In this document: positions 25,306 to 33,095 of the stretch, in pieces
Numbering within the stretch: the first letter of the stretch is position 1
How the letters are laid out: the number at the start of each line of letters is the position of its first letter
Program-made: the position numbers and the translations under genes
Source of the DNA: Rhizobiales bacterium 64-17
GTDB taxonomy: Bacteria; Pseudomonadota; Alphaproteobacteria; Rhizobiales; Xanthobacteraceae
Assembly (NCBI GenBank): GCA_001899285.1
Contig: MKWA01000021.1
Location: 11,101-46,306, forward strand
DNA length: 35,206 bases
Reading direction: 5' to 3'
Notes under the pieces: generated by a model
Database searches by the model: none
What the model was told of the DNA's origin: nothing
The model's input: only the letters and a program-made list of their open reading frames with translations

Positions 25306-26246
25306 ACGCGCCTTACCCGGTGACGCCGGTCCAGCAGGTCACGATCAAAATCGACGGCGAGGATGTGAGCGTCCCGGAGGGAAGCACGATCCTGACCGCC
25401 TGCAACGCGGCGGGGAAGGACACGCCGACGCTCTGCTACGGAGACACCCTGACGCCCAAGAATGCCTGCCGGGTCTGCATGGTCGAGCTGAAAGGCTCGC
25501 GCGTCCTCGTACCGTCCTGCTCCCGCAAGGTCTCGCCTGGCATGGAGGTGATGACCGACACCGAGCGCGTGCGCCACAGCCGCCGCCTTGTGCTGGAATT
25601 GCTCGGTTCTTCGGTCGATCTGTCCACCACGCCGCGAATCCCCGAGTGGATGCAGCGCTACGACGCCGACCCGGATCGTTACGGCGAAAGGTCCGGCGAG
25701 AGCCTCACGCGCGATATCCACGAGCCGGGCGAACACCATGCCGGGAACGGCTACGTCGCGGCGACGATGAGCCAGCCGGACAAGATCGACAACGATCTCT
25801 ATGTCCGCGACTACAGCAAGTGCATCCTCTGCTACAAGTGCGTGGATGCCTGCGGAACCCAGTGGCAGAACAGCTTCGCGATTCAGATCGCGGGGCGCGG
25901 GTTCGACTCCCAGATCTCGACCGAGTACGCCGCAGAACTGCCGGACTCCGCTTGCGTCTTCTGCGGCAATTGCGTGGAGGTTTGCCCGACCGGGGCGCTG
26001 TCGTTCAAGTCCGAATACGACATGCGCGCCGCAGGCACTTGGGATGAATCGCAGCAGACCGAGACCACCACGGTCTGCACGTATTGCGGTGTCGGCTGCA
26101 ATCTGAACCTGCACGTCCAGGACAACAAGATCGTCAAGGTGACTTCGCCTCATGATCACTCGATCGGCCACGGTAACCTCTGCATCAAGGGCAGGTTCGG
26201 TTTCGTGCACGTCCATAGCCGCTCAAAAGAGGGCAGCGACTCATGA
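25302..26246 (+). CDS. Formate dehydrogenase alpha subunit, N-terminal iron-sulfur part
   Basis: This 314-residue protein corresponds to the first third of FdsA-type alpha subunits. It has a [2Fe-2S] ferredoxin-like domain (C45, C56, C59, C73), two [4Fe-4S] clusters (C174, C177, C180, C184 and C218, C221, C224, C228), and the start of the molybdopterin domain. The last carries the proximal [4Fe-4S] ligands C259, C262, C266 (CTYCGVGC) and C294 (LCIKGRFGF). It stops at HSRSKEGSDS, just where the catalytic part at 21457 would continue (GRQGKQNYTRLTEPLVRDNG). It would pass electrons between the Sec/Mo site and the NuoEF-like subunit, but only by assembling with the separate catalytic polypeptide. 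Coupled to fdhB by ATGA overlap. Confidence 0.92.
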   Translation: MNAPYPVTPVQQVTIKIDGEDVSVPEGSTILTACNAAGKDTPTLCYGDTLTPKNACRVCMVELKGSRVLVPSCSRKVSPGMEVMTDTERVRHSRRLVLELLGSSVDLSTTPRIPEWMQRYDADPDRYGERSGESLTRDIHEPGEHHAGNGYVAATMSQPDKIDNDLYVRDYSKCILCYKCVDACGTQWQNSFAIQIAGRGFDSQISTEYAAELPDSACVFCGNCVEVCPTGALSFKSEYDMRAAGTWDESQQTETTTVCTYCGVGCNLNLHVQDNKIVKVTSPHDHSIGHGNLCIKGRFGFVHVHSRSKEGSDS

Positions 26247-26326
26247 TTGACTGGAGGGCCGCTGTAACCGCGCGCGCCATCGTCGCTGAAAGGCAGACGA
26301 TATTGGGTGCGCCGGCGGTGGCGTAG

Positions 26327-27154
26327 TTGGTGTTCGATCCGGTTCGTCGTGTCGAGCGCAAAGCCTGGCGGGCCGAGGGGCTCGCTGGTGGCGAACGCAC
26401 GATTCCGGAAGAGGTCGCTATTGCTTTCACTTATAACGGCTCATCTTACGCCGTGATGATGGCGACGCCGCAGGATTTTGAAGATTTCGCTTACGGTTTC
26501 AGCCTGAGCGAGGGGATTATCAAATCCCCAACCGAAATCGAGCAGCTTGAAATCATTGAGCAGGATGTCGGCGTTGAGTTGCAGATGCGGCTCGCCGAGC
26601 CGCATGGTACCGCGTTCCGTGATCGCCGTCGCTATCTTGCCGGCCCGACCGGCTGTGGTCTTTGTGGCATCGAGTCGCTCACCGAGGCGATGCGCACGCC
26701 ATCCACCGTGAGTGATGAGGTCACCTTTGCGCCGAAAGACATTATGACGGCGCTCGATGCGCTCAACGTCAAGCAGACGATCAATCACTCGACGCGCGCG
26801 GTTCATGCCGCGGCGTTTTTTCGCCCCGGTGAAGGTCTGGTCGCGTTGCGTGAAGACGTCGGCCGTCATAACGCGCTTGACAAGCTCGCCGGCGCGCTCG
26901 CCCGCGCTGGCGAAAAATCCAATGATGGCTTCTGTATTGTCAGCAGCCGGTTGTCCATCGAGATGGTGCAGAAGGCTGCGGCGATGCGCGTTCCTGTCAT
27001 CGTAGCTATTTCGGCGCCAACCGCGTTAGCGGTACGCGTTGCCGAAAGCGCCGGCCTGACCTTGATCGCTGTTGCTCGCAGCGATGGTTTTGAGATTTTC
27101 ACCCACCCCCAACGTATCGAGCAGGACCGCGGTTTCCATATCGCCGCTGGCTAA
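26327..27154 (+). CDS. fdhD: Formate dehydrogenase accessory sulfurtransferase
   Basis: FdhD takes sulfur from a cysteine desulfurase and delivers it to the Mo/W cofactor of formate dehydrogenase, which is inactive without it. The 275-residue protein has AFTYNGSSYAVMMATPQDFEDFAYGFSLSEGII near the start. The CxxC sulfur-transfer motif is GCGLCG (C110, C113), and GRHNALDKLAGAL is a late landmark. Its start must be the TTG at 26327 or the GTG at 26330, because an in-frame TAG lies at 26324-26326. It lies 80 bases after the iron-sulfur part of the enzyme and is probably in the same operon. A 27-codon frame precedes it (see findings). Confidence 0.93.
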   Translation: MVFDPVRRVERKAWRAEGLAGGERTIPEEVAIAFTYNGSSYAVMMATPQDFEDFAYGFSLSEGIIKSPTEIEQLEIIEQDVGVELQMRLAEPHGTAFRDRRRYLAGPTGCGLCGIESLTEAMRTPSTVSDEVTFAPKDIMTALDALNVKQTINHSTRAVHAAAFFRPGEGLVALREDVGRHNALDKLAGALARAGEKSNDGFCIVSSRLSIEMVQKAAAMRVPVIVAISAPTALAVRVAESAGLTLIAVARSDGFEIFTHPQRIEQDRGFHIAAG

Positions 27155-27243
27155 CAACAGGGCCGTATCCAGGCGAGGATGGCGGTCCGCACCCGTGAAG
27201 CGATTGGTCCGGCGCCGCATCCTAAATCTTTAAGTTCCGGCAT

Positions 27244-27301
27244 CGACAGCACCGTCAGAAGCCCCGATCGAGGCGTTGCCTCCGTTCTGTCGTTTTTTTT
27301 T
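27244..27301 (+). terminator. Possible terminator of the fdh operon
   Basis: CGACAG at 27244-27249 can pair with CTGTCG at 27287-27292, immediately followed by a run of nine T. The 37-base interior is long and only loosely structured, so the hairpin is not ideal, but the T run is the longest in the window. Confidence 0.4.
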
Positions 27302-27305
27302 GCGC

Positions 27306-27349
27306 CGCACAATGCGTGGATCGGATTTGCCGATGCGCAAATAAGCAAA
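27306..27349 (+). repeat. Copy 1 of a 32-base direct repeat
   Basis: The block at 27318-27349 (GGATCGGATTTGCCGATG, then CGCAAATAAGCAAA) matches 30 of 32 bases at 35175-35206. CGCACAATGC precedes both copies, at slightly different spacing. The block contains an inverted repeat ATCGG-ATTTG-CCGAT. This copy lies about 190 bases upstream of the hydroxylase operon. Confidence 0.85.
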
Positions 27350-27537
27350 CATTGTTGGACAGCCGTGCGGCATCTTATGAGGATTACCTGAAGTTCGCTC
27401 ATAAAATTCGCATGACGGCGGATGTAAATCGCAGCGCGAGGATTCGCGATGGCAATCGATGCCGTGAAGATCGCTGTAGGTTACAGCAGCATCGTTCCGT
27501 GCTCCCCGCGCCGGGGTGACGGCGTGGGGCATCGGGC

Positions 27538-28413
27538 ATGAAGCCTGCGCCGTTCGACTATCTGCGTGTTCATTCGATCGATGAAGCGATTGCCGCGCTT
27601 GCTGAGCATGACGATGCGGTGATTTTGGCGGGCGGACAAAGTCTCGTACCGATGCTCAATTTCCGGCTGGCATCGCCCGGTTTGCTGATCGACATCAACC
27701 GCATATCGGACCTCGCGCGCATCGGCGTGACGCCGGATGGGCTGACGCTCGGCGCTCTGGTGCGCTGGCATGAGTTGGAAAGCAGCACGGTCGTAGCGCG
27801 CCACAATCCGCTGCTACAATATGCGGTGCGCCATATCGCGCACTATCAGATCCGTAATCGCGGCACCGTCGGCGGTAGCAGCGCGCATGCTGATCCGGCG
27901 GCGGAGTTTCCCGCCGTGGCGCTCGCCTGCGATGCGATCTTCTCGCTGCGCAGCGCGCGCGGCACGCGAACAGTCACGGCGGCGGACTTTTTCCGCGGTG
28001 CACTGGAGACGGCACTCGAACCGGGAGAAATGCTGGTCGCCATCCAGTTTCCGGCCTGGCCGGTGCGGCGTGGCTGGGGCTTCGAGGAGTTTGCCCGCCG
28101 CGCCGGCGACTTCGCGCTGGCGGGCGCGATTGTCCTGCTCGACTACGATGCCGATGGCGTCTGCGCGGATGCGTCGCTGGTGTCGTTCGGTGCCGGCGAT
28201 CGCGCGCTTCGTCTGACGCGAGCCGAGGAATGCCTGCGCGGCATCAGGCTCACGGTCGGCGCGCTGACAGAGGCCGCGCGGATCGCGGCCGAGGACTGTG
28301 AGCCGAAGTCGGACATGCACGCGCCGGCCGAATACCGCAGCGCCTTGCTCGAAACATTGATGCTGCGCGCCTTGAACGCCGCTGCCGCACCTGATCGCAG
28401 GACGGTAGCCTGA
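27538..28413 (+). CDS. Molybdenum hydroxylase FAD-binding subunit (CoxM-like)
   Basis: This medium subunit of a xanthine dehydrogenase/CO dehydrogenase-family enzyme carries FAD and passes electrons on from the iron-sulfur subunit. The 291-residue protein has the FAD signatures AGGQSLVPMLNFRLA (about residues 32-46) and RNRGTVGGSSAHADPAAE (about 107-124). The C-terminal half has the expected CO-dehydrogenase flavoprotein domain. Its stop codon overlaps the next start by one base (TGATG). First gene of the operon; gene order M-S-L is the common one for CODH-like hydroxylases. Confidence 0.93.
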   Translation: MKPAPFDYLRVHSIDEAIAALAEHDDAVILAGGQSLVPMLNFRLASPGLLIDINRISDLARIGVTPDGLTLGALVRWHELESSTVVARHNPLLQYAVRHIAHYQIRNRGTVGGSSAHADPAAEFPAVALACDAIFSLRSARGTRTVTAADFFRGALETALEPGEMLVAIQFPAWPVRRGWGFEEFARRAGDFALAGAIVLLDYDADGVCADASLVSFGAGDRALRLTRAEECLRGIRLTVGALTEAARIAAEDCEPKSDMHAPAEYRSALLETLMLRALNAAAAPDRRTVA

Positions 28414-28886
28414 TGACGAGCATCACCGTACAGGTGAACGGCCGCGCGGAGAGCCACGACGTCGAGCCCCGGCTGACATTCGCTGATTTTCTGCGGCACA
28501 CGTTACGCCTCACCGGCACGCATGTGGGGTGCGAGCATGGCGTCTGCGGTGCGTGCACCGTGCTGGTCGACGGCAAGGCAGTGCGGAGTTGCCTGATGTT
28601 CGCGGTGCAGGCGGACGGCTGCGAGGTCGTCACTGTCGAAGGGCTTGCGCCGGATGGCGAGTTGTCGCCGCTGCAGCAGGCGTTCCGCAGACACCATGCC
28701 CTGCAATGCGGGTTCTGTACGCCGGGCATGCTGATCACGGCGCAGGCGCTCATCGACAGTGAACCCGATCTGACCGAGGAGCGGGTGCGCGACGTGCTCT
28801 CGGGCAACATCTGCCGCTGCACCGGCTATGTGCCGATCGTCGCGGCCGTGCTCGATGCGGCCGCAAGCGGGGATCGCAAACGATGA
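28413..28886 (+). CDS. Molybdenum hydroxylase [2Fe-2S] subunit (CoxS-like)
   Basis: This 157-residue small subunit holds two [2Fe-2S] clusters. The plant-ferredoxin-type cluster is in GCEHGVCGACTVLVDG plus the Cys in VRSCL. The second cluster is in QCGFCTPGM and ICRCTGY. Length is typical. It overlaps both neighbours (TGATG at the start, ATGA at the end), so the three subunits are tightly coupled in translation. Confidence 0.95.
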   Translation: MTSITVQVNGRAESHDVEPRLTFADFLRHTLRLTGTHVGCEHGVCGACTVLVDGKAVRSCLMFAVQADGCEVVTVEGLAPDGELSPLQQAFRRHHALQCGFCTPGMLITAQALIDSEPDLTEERVRDVLSGNICRCTGYVPIVAAVLDAAASGDRKR

Positions 28887-31219
28887 GGCTGTCCGCTCAA
28901 ACCCGTGCGGCTGCGATCGGCCTCGCCCGCGAGCGGGTGGAAGATCTGCGTTTTCTCAAGGGGCGTGGCCATTACATCGACGATGTAATCCTGGACGGAA
29001 TGCTGCACGGTGTTGTGCTGCGGAGTCCCGTGGCGCATGCGCGGATCAAGAGCATCGATACCTCCGCCGTGCTGGCGATGCCGGGTGTCAAAGCGGTGTT
29101 CACGGCGCGCGATCTCGGCGAGACGGTACTGATCCCGCTGCGCGCGGCGTCGCTGCCGGGTTATGAGCGGTCGTTCCTGCAGCCGCCGTTTGCGGTCGAT
29201 AAAGTGCGCTATGTCGGCGAGCCGGTTGCATTTGTGGTCGCGGATACGCCTTACCGGGCCGAGGATGCGCTCGAACGGATCGAGGTGGATTACGAGCCGC
29301 TGCCGGCTGTGACCGATTGGGCATCTGCCAACCGCGACAGCGTTCTGCATGACCATGCCGGCACCAATGTCGCGTCGTCCTATCGGGTGACGCGTGGCGA
29401 TCCGTCTGTGGTTGCGGGCGCGGATTACGTCCGGTCGGAACGGTTGCGCTGCCATCGGCACAGCGGTGTTCCGCTGGAAACACGCGGCCTCGTCGCGCAA
29501 TGGGATGCTGCGCAGCAGCGGCTGCGCGTCTGGGGTGCGGCGAAGGTCGCATTCGCCAATCGCCGCATCCTCGCCGGAATGATCGGTCTTCCCGAAACGG
29601 CGATCGATCTCATCGAGGTCGATATCGGCGGTGGCTTCGGCGTGCGCGGCGAGTTTTATCCGGAAGACTTCATCGTCCCGTTCGCCGCGCGCGCGCTCGA
29701 ACGTCCGGTGAAATGGATCGAGGATCGGCGCGAGCATCTGATGGCAACCAATCACGCGCGCGAGGTGGACTGCGAACTGCAGATCGCTTGCCGCGCGGAT
29801 GGCACAATCCTTGCTCTATCCGGCAGTATCTTTGTCGATCTCGGGGCTTATGTGCGCACGAACGGCAGCATGGCGCCGTCGAACACCGCGGCATTTCTGC
29901 CGGGGCCTTACCGGATTCCGCATTTTGCCTGCGACGTGAATGTCTTCACCAGCAACAAAACGCCGATCGGCAGTTTTCGCGGGCCGGGACGCTTCGAGGC
30001 CAATTTCTTTCGCGAGCGCATGATCGACATCGCTGCGCGCGATCTCGGCATCGATCCGGTCGAGATGCGCCGGCGCAATCTGCTGACCGCGCAGGAGATG
30101 CCTTACGATCCCGGCGCGCTGATCCCGAACAGTGCGACATCGCCCTACGACAGCGGCGACTATGCGCTGGCCTTGAGTGGTGTGATCGCAGCGAGTGAGT
30201 GGGATCGGCTGCACGCGCTGTCCGGTCGCATCGTCGATGGGTGGCATCATGGCGTCGGTGTCGCGTGCTTCGTCGAGAGCGGGGGCGCGGGGCCGCGCGA
30301 ATGCACGAGGCTGCGTCTCGCCGACGACGGGACGATTGATCTCTACACGGGTTGCTCGACGCTCGGTCAGGGTCACGAAACATCCTTTGCGCAAATCTGC
30401 GCCGATGCGCTCGGCATCGCTCCCGAAGCGGTCCGGGTATTTCACGGCTCGACCACCGATCTTGCCGAAGGGTTCGGCACCTATGGCGGCCGCGCGGCGG
30501 TGATGGGCGGCAGTGCCATCCTCGATGCGGCGCGCGCTTTCATCGAACAGGCCCGCCCGCTGGCTGTCGGCCTGTTCGGAAGCCCGAACGAAGAACTCGT
30601 GTGGCGAGACGGTGCGTTCTTTTCAGCCGATGGAATGCGGCAGACGAACCTTGCAGAGCTTGCGGGCGCAGCGAGGATGAATGGGCGCGTGCTCGATGTG
30701 GAAGGCGCCTTCAACAACACCAAACTGACCTACAGCTATGGCGCTAATGTCGCGCATGTCGCGGTGGACATCAAAACCGGACGCGTGAAGGTTCTCGGCT
30801 ACTGGGCTGTGGAGGATGTCGGGCGTATGATCAACCCGCTCATTGTCCACGGACAGATGATCGGTGGTATCGTGCAGGGCCTCGGCGGCACCTTCTTCGA
30901 TGAATTCATTTATGACGAAGACGGTCAGCTTCTTAACGCGTCGCTCGCCGACTATCTGCTGCCCACGGCCAGCGATTTTCCTAGCATCAACTGCATCTCG
31001 CTCGAACATGCGCGCTCGACCACCAATCCGCTCGGCGTCAAGGCCGCCGGCGAGGGGGGTATCGTCGCCGTGGCGGCAACGGTCGCCAATGCCGTCTCCG
31101 CCGCGCTCGCGCCGCTCGGAGTCGGGATCAACACGCTGCCGATCACGCCGGTGCGGATTTGGCGCGCCGCGCAAGAGAGTATGACGACGACTGCGACTTC
31201 CGGAAGCCAAGGAAACTGA
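28883..31219 (+). CDS. Molybdenum hydroxylase catalytic subunit (xanthine dehydrogenase/CoxL family, not Form I CODH)
   Basis: This 778-residue catalytic subunit binds molybdopterin cytosine dinucleotide. Landmarks are the cofactor loop GGGFGVRGEFYPED (near residue 250), GSFRGPGRFEANFFRERMID (near 360), GQGHETSFAQI, GIVQGLGGTFFDEF (near 665) and KAAGEGGIVA (near 720) with the conserved active-site Glu. The Form I CO dehydrogenase signature AYxCSFR is absent; the corresponding loop reads PIGSFRGPG. The enzyme is therefore more likely a hydroxylase of an aromatic, N-heterocyclic or aldehyde substrate, or a Form II-like protein of unknown activity. A solute-binding protein gene follows at 18 bases and may supply the substrate. 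Confidence 0.93.
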   Translation: MRLSAQTRAAAIGLARERVEDLRFLKGRGHYIDDVILDGMLHGVVLRSPVAHARIKSIDTSAVLAMPGVKAVFTARDLGETVLIPLRAASLPGYERSFLQPPFAVDKVRYVGEPVAFVVADTPYRAEDALERIEVDYEPLPAVTDWASANRDSVLHDHAGTNVASSYRVTRGDPSVVAGADYVRSERLRCHRHSGVPLETRGLVAQWDAAQQRLRVWGAAKVAFANRRILAGMIGLPETAIDLIEVDIGGGFGVRGEFYPEDFIVPFAARALERPVKWIEDRREHLMATNHAREVDCELQIACRADGTILALSGSIFVDLGAYVRTNGSMAPSNTAAFLPGPYRIPHFACDVNVFTSNKTPIGSFRGPGRFEANFFRERMIDIAARDLGIDPVEMRRRNLLTAQEMPYDPGALIPNSATSPYDSGDYALALSGVIAASEWDRLHALSGRIVDGWHHGVGVACFVESGGAGPRECTRLRLADDGTIDLYTGCSTLGQGHETSFAQICADALGIAPEAVRVFHGSTTDLAEGFGTYGGRAAVMGGSAILDAARAFIEQARPLAVGLFGSPNEELVWRDGAFFSADGMRQTNLAELAGAARMNGRVLDVEGAFNNTKLTYSYGANVAHVAVDIKTGRVKVLGYWAVEDVGRMINPLIVHGQMIGGIVQGLGGTFFDEFIYDEDGQLLNASLADYLLPTASDFPSINCISLEHARSTTNPLGVKAAGEGGIVAVAATVANAVSAALAPLGVGINTLPITPVRIWRAAQESMTTTATSGSQGN

Positions 31220-31236
31220 CAACAGGAGGAGGAACA

Positions 31237-32031
31237 ATGCAAAAGGACAACAACATGCGTTCAGGTACGATGCGACGGGTTTTTCTGACGACTGCCGGGC
31301 TCTTGATCACGGCGGCGGCGCTGTCATGGGGAGGCCCCGCGTCCGCGGAGACGACCCTGCAGAAGATCAAGCGGACGGGCACCATCACCCTCGGGACTTC
31401 GGCGGCCTATGCGCCGTTCGAGTATGTCGTGAACGGCAAGACCGTCGGTTATGACATCGATCTTGCCGACGAGATCGCCAAACGGATGAAAGTGAAAATC
31501 CAGTGGCAGGAAATCGACTTCAAGGGCATCGTCGCCGCGCTCAAATCCGGCCGTGTCGATGCGCTGTTCACGGGCTTGACCCGGACCAAGCAGCGCGAGG
31601 AACAGATCGGCTTCAGCGATAGTTATTATGACGCTGGTATCGGCGCGGCGAAGCCGAAGGGCGTCGCAATCGCCGAGCCGCAGGACTTGAACGGCAAGGT
31701 CGTCGGTGTGCAGATCGGCACCTCGGGTCAGGTGTTCGTGCGCGAGAACATCCCCGGCGTGAAAGAAGTGAAGACTTACGACACGATCCTGCTTGCTTTG
31801 AAGGATCTCGAGAACAAGCGCGTCGATGCGGTGGTCAATCCGCTGCCGTCGATCCGCTACAACATGAAGGGATTGTCGGACGGCCTGGAGCTGACGAAGG
31901 TCTGGCGCACCGCGGTTATTGCCGTGGGTATCCGAAAGGAAGACGACGATCTCCGGGTCGAGATCAACAAGCACCTCGCCGATCTGAAGAAGGAAGGCTT
32001 TCTGGACAAGCTCGACAAGAAGTGGTTCTGA
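31237..32031 (+). CDS. Amino-acid-type ABC transporter solute-binding protein (SBP_bac_3), without adjacent permease
   Basis: A periplasmic binding protein of the HisJ/GlnH family. The 264-residue precursor has a signal peptide (RRVFLTTAGLLITAAALS, cleavage near ASA-E at 37). Family segments are LGTSAAYAPFEYVVNGKTVGYDIDLADEIA, DFKGIVAALKSGRVDALFTGLTRTKQREEQIGFSDSYYDAG and VGVQIGTSGQVF. AGGAGGAGG lies five bases before the ATG at 31237. It directly follows the hydroxylase genes, but no permease or ATPase gene is present, so it either works with a remote transporter or serves sensing. A weak hairpin follows it. Confidence 0.92.
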   Translation: MQKDNNMRSGTMRRVFLTTAGLLITAAALSWGGPASAETTLQKIKRTGTITLGTSAAYAPFEYVVNGKTVGYDIDLADEIAKRMKVKIQWQEIDFKGIVAALKSGRVDALFTGLTRTKQREEQIGFSDSYYDAGIGAAKPKGVAIAEPQDLNGKVVGVQIGTSGQVFVRENIPGVKEVKTYDTILLALKDLENKRVDAVVNPLPSIRYNMKGLSDGLELTKVWRTAVIAVGIRKEDDDLRVEINKHLADLKKEGFLDKLDKKWF

Positions 32032-32062
32032 GCCTGTGGCGTGAAAGCTGATTGCGAACAAG

Positions 32063-32090
32063 AAAGCGACCGGGCATGCCCGGTCGCTTT
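32063..32090. terminator. Hairpin after the solute-binding protein gene
   Basis: A perfect 12-13-bp stem (AAAGCGACCGGGC arm, 32063-32075; partner 32078-32090) with a minimal CATG loop. Only three T follow, so as a terminator it is weak. It may attenuate transcription into the CobW gene or stabilise the upstream mRNA. Confidence 0.6.
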
Positions 32091-32113
32091 CGGAACGGAT
32101 AGCGGACGAGAGA

Positions 32114-33082
32114 GTGGTTGAAGCAGGGCCTGTTCCGGTCACGGTGCTGTCCGGATTTCTCGGAAGCGGCAAGACCACGCTTCTGAACGCGATTCTTGTT
32201 GACGAGCGTTTCAAGGACGCCGTGGTGATCGTCAACGAGTTCGGCGATGTCGCGATTGATCATGCGTTGATCGAGACCGCGATCGACGACCCGATCCTGC
32301 TGAGCAGCGGCTGTATCTGCTGTTCGATCCGGGGTGATCTGCGCGACACGCTGTTGCTGTTGCGTTCGCGCCGGGATCTGAATGAAATTCCTCATTTTTC
32401 CCGCGTGATTGTCGAAACCAGTGGCGTTTCCGATCCGGGTCCGATCCTGTCCACGCTGCTGGATGACCGGGAACTGCTGCGCACGTTCACGCTGGCGGGC
32501 CTGCTGGTGACGGTCGATGCCGTGAATGTGGCGGAGAACCTGTCCCGGTTCGAGGAGGTTCAGCGGCAGATTGCGCTTGCGGACTGTCTGCTGATTACAA
32601 AGACAGATCTTGTTGCGGACGAGCAGATCGACGCGGTGCGCGCTCTGGTATCTGGCATCAACCCGGTCGCCGCGATCCACGATGTGCGGCGCGACCGGCT
32701 CGACCCGGATACACTGCTGCGAGCCGCCCATGCGCGGACGAATGCCGCTGTTCCGATTGCGGCGCATCATCATGCGCATCGCCAAAGTCATTTTACGTCG
32801 AGCGCCGTGCGGCGAACCGATCCGGTGGAGTGGGGCGATCTGGCGGCGTGGCTGCAATCACTGCTCTCGCTTCGAGACGGCATCCTGCGCGTAAAAGGGC
32901 TCGTGAGGATCGAGGGCGCCGACGGTCCCGTGGTCCTGCATTGTGTCGGCAAGACGCTTTATCCGCCGGCCGTGCTGGATCATTGGCCGGAAGATACGCG
33001 GGAGACCCGACTGGTGTTCATCGGTAACGATCCGTGCCTGCCGGATCTGCAGAAAGCCATGGATGCCGCTCTCGGCACCTGA
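32114..33082 (+). CDS. CobW/COG0523-family GTPase
   Basis: COG0523 GTPases are metal chaperones or insertases that load zinc, cobalt, nickel or other metals into enzymes. The 322-residue protein has Walker A GFLGSGKT (14-21) and the metal-binding CxCC motif GCICCSI (C67, C69, C70). ETSGVSDPGPI is switch II-like and ITKTDLV is the guanine-specificity motif. The CobW C-terminal domain follows. A His-rich stretch AAHHHAHRQSHF lies near residues 217-228. The start is GTG at 32114. It follows the molybdenum hydroxylase operon and may serve that enzyme or the LVIVD protein, but the metal is not readable from sequence. Confidence 0.93.
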   Translation: MVEAGPVPVTVLSGFLGSGKTTLLNAILVDERFKDAVVIVNEFGDVAIDHALIETAIDDPILLSSGCICCSIRGDLRDTLLLLRSRRDLNEIPHFSRVIVETSGVSDPGPILSTLLDDRELLRTFTLAGLLVTVDAVNVAENLSRFEEVQRQIALADCLLITKTDLVADEQIDAVRALVSGINPVAAIHDVRRDRLDPDTLLRAAHARTNAAVPIAAHHHAHRQSHFTSSAVRRTDPVEWGDLAAWLQSLLSLRDGILRVKGLVRIEGADGPVVLHCVGKTLYPPAVLDHWPEDTRETRLVFIGNDPCLPDLQKAMDAALGT

Positions 33083-33095
33083 AAATAAGGGAAAG

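Larger units (their letters stand above)
27155..27537. other. 383-base gap between the formate dehydrogenase and molybdenum hydroxylase operons
   Basis: No credible protein gene. It contains a possible terminator for fdhD at 27244-27301, one copy of a direct repeat (27306-27349), and must contain the promoter of the hydroxylase operon, which is otherwise not identifiable by eye. Confidence 0.6.

Noticed and set aside
27230-27532. 100-codon open frame on the - strand sharing IGKSDPRI with the frame at 35197.
   Set aside because: The shared residues come from the 32-base DNA repeat read in the same phase; the rest of the two frames is unrelated, so this is not a shared protein domain.
28883-31219. 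Form I aerobic CO dehydrogenase (CoxL).
   Set aside because: The diagnostic AYxCSFR loop is absent (PIGSFRGPG instead), so CO oxidation cannot be claimed.
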